From positions 1-5,037 of the forward strand of contig SLHZ01000032.1 in NCBI GenBank assembly GCA_007135895.1: a stretch of 5,037 nt of DNA. The letters are read 5' to 3'. How positions within the stretch are numbered: position 1 is the first letter of the stretch; the number at the start of each line of letters is the position of its first letter. The translations under genes and the position numbers were made by a program. The notes beneath the pieces were generated by a model that made no database searches, had not been told where the DNA came from, and worked only from the letters and a program-made list of their open reading frames with translations. Positions 1-4,944 of this stretch are shown here, piece after piece. The DNA is from Balneolales bacterium (GTDB taxonomy: Bacteria > Bacteroidota > Rhodothermia > Balneolales > Natronogracilivirgulaceae).

Positions 1-49
1 CCGGTCCCATATTCATTTTCCAGTTGCCTGCAATCAAAATTCCTCTCAT
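1..49 (-). CDS. tpiA: Triosephosphate isomerase, N-terminal fragment (runs off the window)
   Basis: Only the first 16 codons and one extra base are present; the gene continues beyond base 1. Read from the ATG at 49-47, the peptide is MRGILIAGNWKMNMGP. This is the hallmark N-terminus of triosephosphate isomerase, whose first beta strand and loop carry the substrate-binding Asn and catalytic Lys of the (G)NWKMN motif, here Asn9 and Lys11. The enzyme is cytoplasmic and interconverts dihydroxyacetone phosphate and glyceraldehyde 3-phosphate in glycolysis and gluconeogenesis. The start is fixed by the motif and by an AAGGAG ribosome-binding site 10 nt upstream. The gene is in the same direction as the lipoprotein gene but 174 nt away, with a repeat-rich gap between them, so co-transcription is uncertain. 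The fragment is too short to judge the rest of the protein, but the motif is very specific. Confidence 0.9.
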   Translation of the reverse strand, partial: MRGILIAGNWKMNMGP

Positions 50-59
50 GGTTCTGCTT

Positions 60-65
60 CTCCTT
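60..65 (-). promoter_or_regulatory. Shine-Dalgarno sequence of tpiA
   Basis: Read on the minus strand this is AAGGAG, with 10 nt between it and the tpiA ATG. It is the only strong Shine-Dalgarno sequence in the window; gatB, the lipoprotein gene and aguA have none or only weak matches. It supports the chosen tpiA start and suggests that this gene is translated efficiently. Confidence 0.75.
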
Positions 66-140
66 AGGTTTTTATTAAATGAGTTCTGTTGTTTATACGG
101 ATGATTTCTGTTGGTAAACCGGTAAAGGTCGGTCCGTGTC

Positions 141-166
141 CCGGTTTGGTGATATTACCATTCCGG
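141..166. repeat. 26-bp quasi-palindrome (CCGG..TGGT..ACCA..CCGG)
   Basis: Comparing this segment with its own reverse complement gives 20 of 26 identical positions. CCGG lies at both ends, TGGT and ACCA are the inner arms, and an ATAT core sits at 152-155. It overlaps the 139 and 161 units of the 22-bp repeat. It could be a two-fold symmetric protein-binding site or an RNA hairpin in the 5' region of tpiA. No T-run follows on the minus strand, so it is not a canonical intrinsic terminator. The function is inferred only from symmetry. Confidence 0.4.
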
Positions 167-223
167 TCAGCCTTTCCAAAGATCCCGGTTGGGTTATTTT
201 ACTGTCCAGGTTGAGTTACGTTA

Positions 224-1657
224 TCATTCCGATTGGGGTTCCCCAATGATCCGGCTGAGTTCGGCAAGTAAATCGGTCATGTTGCTGCCATAGAGTTTCC
301 GGATGATGCGGCCTTCGGCATCAATCAGAAAACGGACCGGGAGCTGGCGGGTATTCCACTGTTCTTCGAGCGTACTCCCGGCAAAAGCACCGGCGCGTGC
401 CACCGGCCAGTCCTGTCCTCGGTCCTCATAAAAAGCCCTTACGACAACAGGGCTGGTTTCAACCGGCAGTGTGATGAACCGGACTCCTTCTTTCCGGTAT
501 GCCTGATAGAGTATCCTGAGCTGGTTGTAATTCATTTGGTAATTGCGGTCGGCCAGTCGCACCACCTCAATCAGCGCCGGAGATCCTTTCAGATCATCGA
601 GTGAGAGAGTCCTATATACCGGTTCCCCCTCACCCAAAACAGTATCGAAAAATTCTGCCTGAAACGATGGTAGTATTTGTCCAGCAGCAAGATGCGTGAT
701 ATCATATTCCATACTTTCCACCCACTCCGCTGTCGCTTCAATTTGATCGGGCCTGAACCGGCCGATCTCTTCCTTGAAGCGGGCCAGGTAATCCCGGGCC
801 CGGGCGGTTCGGGCGCTGTCGTAAAGCACCTCGATACGGTTCATGGCAATGCGAATGCGGATGTCAGAGTCTGTAGATCGTGCTTCCAGGGAGTCGAGCC
901 AGTGCAATGCCGGGTCAAGCCCCTCTTCCCTCAGAATGGTGACAAAACCGGTACTGGCTGCCAAACGCTGGATCGGTTCGTCATGCATATTCTCGCGCAG
1001 TCGTTGCATCAGTTTCCTGTCATGAACGTTCTCGAGCAACCGAAGGGACTCACCGGCAGCCAGCACACCCGCAACCGTCCCGGGATAGTTCTCAAAAACT
1101 TCCCAGTAAATGTCACTCCAATTGTCCAGCAACACGGGGATGGTATCCTGCGGCAGCCCTCCCATCTGAGCAATTTGCGCAATGCGATTATAGTGACGTT
1201 CAATCCGGACGAGGGTCCGCATGGCATCGTTTTCACGGGAGACGATACGGGCGTTGCCGGCAAAGCGTGGCAGCTGGCCTTCGATCCGCAAGGTATCACC
1301 GGGACCCGCTACCAGGGTAGTGTCGCCCAATCTTCGGTTGTTGCGGAACAGTTCGAGCAGGTAGCGGTCCTGCCGGGGAAAGTGTGCCATGCCATCAAAG
1401 ACGCCCTCCTTCGATGTAACGGCGTGGAAAAGTGTATCCGGGCTGGTCCGTTCGGTGCGAATCAGCAGACCGATGCCGCTGTAATCACCGGTATCATCCA
1501 GAGCCGGGTCGACCGTAATCTTCCCGGAAACGGGCACATGAAACGGTCCGGAGTGTGTGCTGTATTCTGCCTGCTCTCCGGCCGGTTTGCCGCAGCTTAT
1601 GAGAGGCATCCACAGAAGAACGAAAAGAAACAGTTTGGCGGGTTGTTGCATAGTCAT
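224..1657 (-). CDS. Lipoprotein with a redox-inactive thioredoxin/TlpA-like C-terminal domain
   Basis: This is a 477-residue exported lipoprotein. Residues 1-22 form a signal peptide: Lys8, a hydrophobic stretch, then the lipobox LISC with lipidated Cys22. Residues about 38-130 look like the beta-rich domain often fused before TlpA-like domains (DUF4369-like; inferred from pattern). Residues about 140-325 are mostly helical and charged. Residues about 326-473 have thioredoxin-fold features: a GQILPSF entry, the strand SPALIEVV, a long helix, the conserved cis-proline loop RQLP (Pro440), and the terminal strand FLIDAEGRIIRKLYG. Where TlpA/ResA proteins have WCxxC, this one reads ADRNY (369-373), and Cys22 is the only cysteine in the protein. 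Thiol-disulfide exchange is therefore ruled out, and a binding or structural role is more likely. The gene starts 14 nt after gatB, so co-transcription is likely. A second ATG two codons downstream is an equally possible start. No strong ribosome-binding site is seen. Confidence 0.8.
   Translation of the reverse strand: MTMQQPAKLFLFVLLWMPLISCGKPAGEQAEYSTHSGPFHVPVSGKITVDPALDDTGDYSGIGLLIRTERTSPDTLFHAVTSKEGVFDGMAHFPRQDRYLLELFRNNRRLGDTTLVAGPGDTLRIEGQLPRFAGNARIVSRENDAMRTLVRIERHYNRIAQIAQMGGLPQDTIPVLLDNWSDIYWEVFENYPGTVAGVLAAGESLRLLENVHDRKLMQRLRENMHDEPIQRLAASTGFVTILREEGLDPALHWLDSLEARSTDSDIRIRIAMNRIEVLYDSARTARARDYLARFKEEIGRFRPDQIEATAEWVESMEYDITHLAAGQILPSFQAEFFDTVLGEGEPVYRTLSLDDLKGSPALIEVVRLADRNYQMNYNQLRILYQAYRKEGVRFITLPVETSPVVVRAFYEDRGQDWPVARAGAFAGSTLEEQWNTRQLPVRFLIDAEGRIIRKLYGSNMTDLLAELSRIIGEPQSE
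232..247. repeat. Perfect 7-bp inverted repeat at the 3' end of the lipoprotein gene
   Basis: The segment ATTGGGG-TT-CCCCAAT is a perfect inverted repeat with a 2-nt centre. It lies in the last codons of the lipoprotein gene, encoding part of GEPQ, and ends 6 nt before the stop codon. In RNA it could form a GC-rich hairpin of about six pairs with a four-base loop. There is no U-tract after it, so it is a weak terminator candidate at best; it might stabilise the 3' end of the gatB-lipoprotein transcript. Confidence 0.4.
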
Positions 1658-1671
1658 AATTTTTGGACCAT

Positions 1672-3120
1672 TTACAATCGGGCGATTTTTTCCCCGATCA
1701 GTTTGCGTACGAGTCCGGGATTGGCTTTCCCTTTGGATTGCCGCATGACCTGCCCGACAAAAAAACCGATGAGTCCGTGCTTGCCTTCGCGGTAACGCTC
1801 CACCTCTTCCGGGTGATCCCGCAGGACCTGATCGACGATGGGTTCCAGAGAAGCGGTATCGGAAACCTGGAGCAGGTTCTTTTCGGAGGCCAGTGTCCGG
1901 GCATCCTTGCCGGTACCGGTCATTTCATCGAGGAGCGTCTGCATGGCCGAAGAACTGATCCTGTCTTCCTTTCGCAGATTCAGAAGACCGGTAAGGCGTT
2001 CCGGTTCCACCGGAAAAGCGTCTATGTCAAGGGATCGTTCGTTCAAAATGCGCCGCACTTCGGTGAGAATAAGGTTCGCGGCCGCTTTGGGTTCTGCCCC
2101 CGATGCCAGCACCGCGTCATAATAGTCGGACAGGTCCCTTTCTTCGGAAAGCGCCGCCGCATCGGGTGAGGGCAGCTGGTAATCGGCCGTATAACGCCGG
2201 AAGCGTTGATCGGGCAGTTCCGGAATTTCCAGCCGGATCTCTTCGAGCATCTGGGGGGTCACTTCGATCGGCGGGATATCGGGTTCGGGAAAATACCGGT
2301 AGTCGTGCGCCTCCTCTTTGGATCTCATCGGCCGGGTGATCATCCGGGCTACATCCCAGAGACGGGTTTCCTGAACCACCTCCCCCCCTTCGCGAATGAC
2401 GGTTATCTGTCGCTCCACTTCATATTCAAGCGCTTTTTCGACATGGCGGAATGAGTTGAGGTTTTTTATTTCCGTCCGGATTCCGAAGCGTTTTTCACCG
2501 GCCGGGCGGACGGAGATATTGGCATCGCAGCGGAGGCTTCCCTCCTCCATATTTCCGTCGCAAACGCGCAGATAGCGAACCAGCTGCCAGATCTTCTTCA
2601 TGTAGTTGTAAGCCTGCCTCGGGCTTCGGATATCGGGTTCCGAAACGATTTCAAGAAGAGGTGTTCCGGCCCGGTTGAGATCAATCAGGGTGTGGCGGGG
2701 ATCCTGGTCATGAACCGACTTTCCGGCATCCTCTTCCATGTGGATGCGCGTGATGCCGATCCGGCGGGTTTCTCCTTCCTCGGTTTCGATATCAATGAAA
2801 CCGCCGTAGCAGATGGGTGTTTCAAACTGTGAGATCTGGTAGCCCTTCGGCATATCCGGGTAGAAATAGTTTTTCCGGGCGAAGATGGAGCGACCTGCAA
2901 TGGTACAATTGGAAGCCAGACCAAGTCGGACGGCATACCGGATGAGATTCTCGTTCGGTACGGGCAGGGTGCCGGGATGTCCCAGACAAAGCGGCGTCAC
3001 ATTGGTATTGGGGGCCGATCCGAAACGGTTTGATACCGGTGCAAATGCCTTGGACTCTGTGAGCAGCTGGGCATGAACCTCCAGTCCGATAACGGTTTCA
3101 AACGGTTTGTCAGCAGGCAT
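1672..3120 (-). CDS. gatB: Aspartyl/glutamyl-tRNA(Asn/Gln) amidotransferase subunit B
   Basis: This is a complete 482-residue GatB, the usual length. With GatA and GatC it converts Glu-tRNA(Gln) and/or Asp-tRNA(Asn) to the amidated form in the cytoplasm; GatB binds the tRNA and phosphorylates the misacylated acyl group using ATP. The cradle domain shows the family motifs in order: TVIGLEVHAQL (9-19), HPGTLPVPN (48-56), RKNYFYPDMPKGYQISQ (82-98), HMEEDAGK (127-134), DLNRAGTPLLEIVSEPD (147-163), GSLRCDANISVRP (194-206), RTEIKNLNSF (215-224) and DYRYFPEPD (273-281). The C-terminal YqeY-like tRNA-binding tail (about 330-480) ends with GFFVGQVMRQSKGKANP. The segment usually reading CPVCLG reads TPLCLG (42-47), so the first cysteine of that pair is absent, as is common in Bacteroidota-like GatB. 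gatA and gatC are not adjacent. The start is the only sensible ATG; no Shine-Dalgarno sequence precedes it. The lipoprotein gene follows after 14 nt. Confidence 0.97.
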   Translation of the reverse strand: MPADKPFETVIGLEVHAQLLTESKAFAPVSNRFGSAPNTNVTPLCLGHPGTLPVPNENLIRYAVRLGLASNCTIAGRSIFARKNYFYPDMPKGYQISQFETPICYGGFIDIETEEGETRRIGITRIHMEEDAGKSVHDQDPRHTLIDLNRAGTPLLEIVSEPDIRSPRQAYNYMKKIWQLVRYLRVCDGNMEEGSLRCDANISVRPAGEKRFGIRTEIKNLNSFRHVEKALEYEVERQITVIREGGEVVQETRLWDVARMITRPMRSKEEAHDYRYFPEPDIPPIEVTPQMLEEIRLEIPELPDQRFRRYTADYQLPSPDAAALSEERDLSDYYDAVLASGAEPKAAANLILTEVRRILNERSLDIDAFPVEPERLTGLLNLRKEDRISSSAMQTLLDEMTGTGKDARTLASEKNLLQVSDTASLEPIVDQVLRDHPEEVERYREGKHGLIGFFVGQVMRQSKGKANPGLVRKLIGEKIARL

Positions 3121-3184
3121 AGGCTGAATTGAAAAAGGAACACAACTATTTGAGATACTGCTTAAATCTCTTCTTAAGCTGCGA

Positions 3185-3203
3185 CTTGAGCCGGCTACTC
3201 AAG
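3185..3203. repeat. Inverted repeat CTTGAG/CTCAAG within the hexamer array, first copy
   Basis: CTTGAG (3185-3190) and CTCAAG (3198-3203) are perfect 6-bp arms around the 7-nt loop CCGGCTA. A self-complementary AGCCGGCT lies across the loop edge when read on the minus strand. The same structure recurs at 3234-3252. CTCAAG at 3222-3227 can instead pair with CTTGAG at 3234-3239, so neighbouring hairpins are mutually exclusive. No T-run follows on the minus strand, so this is not a standard terminator. Confidence 0.5.
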
Positions 3204-3233
3204 ACACTGCTTAAGTCGGAACTCAAGTCGCGG

Positions 3234-3252
3234 CTTGAGCCGGCTACTCAAG
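3234..3252. repeat. Inverted repeat CTTGAG/CTCAAG within the hexamer array, second copy
   Basis: This is an identical copy, 49 bp away, of the hairpin at 3185-3203: arms CTTGAG (3234-3239) and CTCAAG (3247-3252) with loop CCGGCTA. That arms and loop are kept exactly while the bases between units vary slightly suggests either recent duplication or selection on the structure. Confidence 0.5.
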
Positions 3253-3272
3253 ATACTGCTTAAGTTAACCGT

Positions 3273-3280
3273 CAAAAATA
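3273..3280 (-). promoter_or_regulatory. Possible Bacteroidota-type -7 box (TAnnTTTG) upstream of gatB
   Basis: On the minus strand this reads TATTTTTG, a full match to the TAnnTTTG element recognised by the primary sigma factor of Bacteroidota. It lies in the gap between the rhodanese gene and gatB. A transcript starting just downstream, near 3267, would have a leader of nearly 150 nt containing almost the whole hexamer array. No TTG-type -33 element is visible at the expected distance and the region is AT-rich, so a chance match is quite possible. Confidence 0.25.
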
Positions 3281-3305
3281 CAAATTTTCCGGTATCTCTG
3301 TTCTG

Positions 3306-3806
3306 CTAATCTTTTTTTACCTGCTGATACTGTTCGTATTCGCGGCGAATCTGGAAATGGCTGCCATCGTAGTTGTAGACATGCCGGAAGCCGTTGTTGA
3401 TCATGTACCTGGAAGCGACTCTGCTGCGATTGCCCGAGTTGCAGTAGATGAGATAATTGGCATCGGGATCCAGCGAGGCGATACGATCAGCAAACGCCCT
3501 GTCCTGAAGATTGATTCTCAGAGCCTCTGGTACAAGACCCCTGTCCCACTCCTGGGGAGTACGCACATCGATAATGACAACCTCTTTGCTGTCAAGTAGT
3601 TCACCAAGGTTACCGGGACGAATGTCGGTAAAGCTGCCTTGTGACGATTGTACCTGGCAGGCCATTCCTGCAAAAAGAACGAAAAGAATAGTGAGAGCGG
3701 CAAGGACAGAGAAAGGGGATAAAGTGGCAAGTGTAGTCATAACGCAGAGAGTAAAGGACACGACAAGGGTCGATGATATCGGGTTGAATATGGTGAAGAT
3801 CGGCAT
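3306..3806 (-). CDS. Exported single-domain rhodanese-like protein
   Basis: Rhodanese domains carry sulfur as a cysteine persulfide, moving sulfane sulfur to an acceptor. From the ATG at 3806 the protein has 166 residues. Its domain shows the entry motif VIIDVRTPQEW and the active loop YCNSGNRS, with the catalytic Cys and the CxxGxRS pattern, so it should be active. The usual GHIPGA is changed to GLVPEA, and the C-terminal GGxxxW motif to DGSHFQI. A long hydrophobic N-terminus ends in LFAGMAC followed by a Gln/Ser-rich stretch, indicating export and perhaps lipidation, although Gly at position -3 makes a poor lipobox. The start is uncertain: TTG at 3833 (175 residues, overlapping aguA), ATG at 3806 (7 nt after the aguA stop, with a weak AGG 6 nt upstream), or ATG at 3740 (144 residues, a more typical signal-peptide length). 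It probably shares the aguA transcript. Its substrate is unknown. Confidence 0.85.
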   Translation of the reverse strand: MPIFTIFNPISSTLVVSFTLCVMTTLATLSPFSVLAALTILFVLFAGMACQVQSSQGSFTDIRPGNLGELLDSKEVVIIDVRTPQEWDRGLVPEALRINLQDRAFADRIASLDPDANYLIYCNSGNRSRVASRYMINNGFRHVYNYDGSHFQIRREYEQYQQVKKD

Positions 3807-3813
3807 GGTTTGC

Positions 3814-4944
3814 CTATGAGATATATCCTTCAAACAGAATTTTCTGTGGTATCGTTTGCGGTACCTGGCATGTTATACAGTGAATGGAGCCCTGACCCCA
3901 AACGAGGTTCTTGCAGGGTATACCGATGATTCTGCGACCCTGGAACAGCGGTCGGAAGAGATTCAGCACCTGCTCATCATAGCGCTGGTCGTAGGTCGGA
4001 ACCAGCACGCATCCGTTGGCTATATAGAAATTTGCATAGCTGGCCGGCACATAATCCGATCCGTCTACGGTCGTTCCGTCGATGCGGGTGGCGGGAAGCG
4101 GCAATTCGAGGATCTTGAAAGGCTGGCCATCCAGATCGTGAGCCCGGTAGAGAATTTCGAGATTTTCCTGAAGCAGATCATAGTTGGGATCGGCCCGGTC
4201 ATGACAGACCGTTGCCATGATCGTGTCTTTCGACACAAAACGTGCCAGATCGTCTATATGTCCGTCCGTGTCATCGCCCCGGAGCCCCTTTTTCAGCCAG
4301 ATAATCTGATCCACACCCAGCCAGTTGCGAAGCTTTTCTTCGATCTGCTGCCGGTTCAGTGCCGGGTTCCGGTTCGGGTTGAGCAGTACCGATTCCGTTG
4401 TGAGCAGGGTCCCGGCACCGTTGACATCGATGGACCCTCCCTCAAGAATCATCCCCGGTTCAATAAACGGATATCCGAGCAGGCCCGCCAGCTGTTCCGG
4501 TACGCGGTCATCATCATCCCAGGGCGGATATTTGCCGCCCCAGGCATTATATCCCCAGTTGGCCATGACCGGTTTCCAGGTTACTTTTTGATTCCCGCCT
4601 GAGGTGGCGGGTGTTGCGGATGTATCTGCGGGTTCCTGCTTTTCGAACAAGGTGACTGGCCCGTAGTCGCGAATCCAGACATCATTGACCGGCACCCGAA
4701 GGAGTCGAATCCGGTTCCAGTCCAACCCGCGGTTCTGAATCATGGCTGAAGCGGCCTGATGCGCTTCCGGACAGGATGTCAGGATGACGACTTCTTCATA
4801 TGGCACGAGTGCCTGCAGGATATTGGCATAGACCTGCTCCACCCGGTTCAGCCGGTCTCCCGGCCATGTTTCACGGTTATCCGGCCAGGCGAGCAATGTC
4901 AGCCGGTGCGGGGCCCACTCCGGAGGCATGAAATATTTCTTCAT
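3814..4944 (-). CDS. aguA: Agmatine deiminase (peptidyl-arginine deiminase family, Porphyromonas type)
   Basis: This 376-residue cytoplasmic enzyme has the usual length of agmatine deiminase, which hydrolyses agmatine to N-carbamoylputrescine and ammonia on the arginine-to-putrescine route. Motifs in order are MPPEWAPHRLTLLAWP (6-21), NDVWIRDYGP (87-96), NAWGGKYPPWDDDD (133-146), EGGSID (168-173), GDDTDGHIDDLARF (223-236), DGSDYVPASYANFYIANG (294-311), VPTYDQRYDEQ (315-325) and GQGSIHCIT (350-358). The catalytic set is visible: Cys356, His229, Asp231, Glu168 and Asp93. The family usually continues HCITQQ; here it is HCITCQ, placing a second cysteine (359) three residues after the nucleophile. 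A Thr/Ser/Ala/Pro-rich stretch at 103-119 is an apparent insertion before the conserved WGxNAWGG block. The ATG overlaps the upstream dehydrogenase TGA (ATGA), implying translational coupling. Other guanidine-deiminating relatives exist, but these motifs fit agmatine best. Confidence 0.93.
   Translation of the reverse strand: MKKYFMPPEWAPHRLTLLAWPDNRETWPGDRLNRVEQVYANILQALVPYEEVVILTSCPEAHQAASAMIQNRGLDWNRIRLLRVPVNDVWIRDYGPVTLFEKQEPADTSATPATSGGNQKVTWKPVMANWGYNAWGGKYPPWDDDDRVPEQLAGLLGYPFIEPGMILEGGSIDVNGAGTLLTTESVLLNPNRNPALNRQQIEEKLRNWLGVDQIIWLKKGLRGDDTDGHIDDLARFVSKDTIMATVCHDRADPNYDLLQENLEILYRAHDLDGQPFKILELPLPATRIDGTTVDGSDYVPASYANFYIANGCVLVPTYDQRYDEQVLNLFRPLFQGRRIIGIPCKNLVWGQGSIHCITCQVPQTIPQKILFEGYIS

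Larger units (their letters stand above)
81..248. repeat. Degenerate 22-bp tandem repeat in the gap between the lipoprotein gene and tpiA
   Basis: A motif close to TCCCGGTT starts units spaced exactly 22 bp apart. On the plus strand the unit starts read AACCGGT (117), TCCCGGT (139), TTCCGGT (161), TCCCGGT (183), TCCAGGT (205) and TTCCGAT (227). The rest of the unit is also partly shared: units 139 and 205 agree at about 20 of 28 positions when extended, and units 139 and 183 at roughly 14 of the 20 positions following the shared core. A second 22-bp echo lies just before this: TTCTGTTG at 84-91 and again at 106-113. The last units run over the lipoprotein stop codon into its coding end. The period is not a multiple of three but is close to two helical turns. 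I do not recognise the family. Confidence 0.55.
3146..3266. repeat. CTYRAG hexamer array with a 12-13 bp period, organised as a 49-bp tandem repeat
   Basis: Hexamers of the form CTYRAG occur at 3173 (CTTAAG), 3185 (CTTGAG), 3198 (CTCAAG), 3210 (CTTAAG), 3222 (CTCAAG), 3234 (CTTGAG), 3247 (CTCAAG) and 3259 (CTTAAG). Degenerate members lie at 3149 (TTTGAG) and 3161 (CTTAAA). Spacings are 12, 12, 12, 13, 12, 12, 12, 13 and 12, so four steps make a 49-bp unit. Segments 3185-3216 and 3234-3265 are 32 bp long with one mismatch, and a third partial copy, AGATACTGCTTAA, is at 3153-3165, again 49 bp away. Every hexamer can pair with others (CTTGAG with CTCAAG, CTTAAG with itself), so many alternative hairpins are possible. 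The 49-bp period rules out a coding repeat. I do not recognise a named family. Confidence 0.85.

Noticed and set aside
92..118. Sigma-70-like promoter for tpiA (TATAAA at 92-97 and TTTACC at 113-118 on the minus strand)
   Set aside because: The spacing is only 15 bp, the -35 match is poor and the region is AT-rich; there is no TAnnTTTG element either. A promoter in this gap is likely but I cannot place it.
117..248. Plasmid-type iterons at a replication origin
   Set aside because: The 22-bp period resembles iterons, but there is no rep gene or DnaA box, the units are strongly diverged, and the neighbours (gatB, tpiA) are core chromosomal genes.
677..1795. Long open frame of 372 codons on the plus strand
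   Set aside because: It lies antisense to the lipoprotein gene and runs into the 3' end of gatB. The translation shows no recognisable domain, signal peptide or motif, and the opposite strand encodes convincing proteins.
1663..2169. Open frame of 168 codons on the plus strand
   Set aside because: It is antisense to the conserved YqeY-like tail of gatB and has no recognisable features.
3146..3266. CRISPR array
   Set aside because: Repeats occur every 12-13 bp within a 49-bp tandem unit; there are no unique spacers of about 30 bp between identical repeats and no cas genes nearby.
3266..3305. Intrinsic terminator after the rhodanese gene
   Set aside because: The only pairing visible is a weak AAAAT/ATTTT stem without GC pairs, so the end of the upstream transcript cannot be assigned here.
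3856..4602. Open frame of 248 codons on the plus strand
   Set aside because: It is fully antisense to aguA, whose catalytic motifs are intact; the plus-strand translation has no family features.
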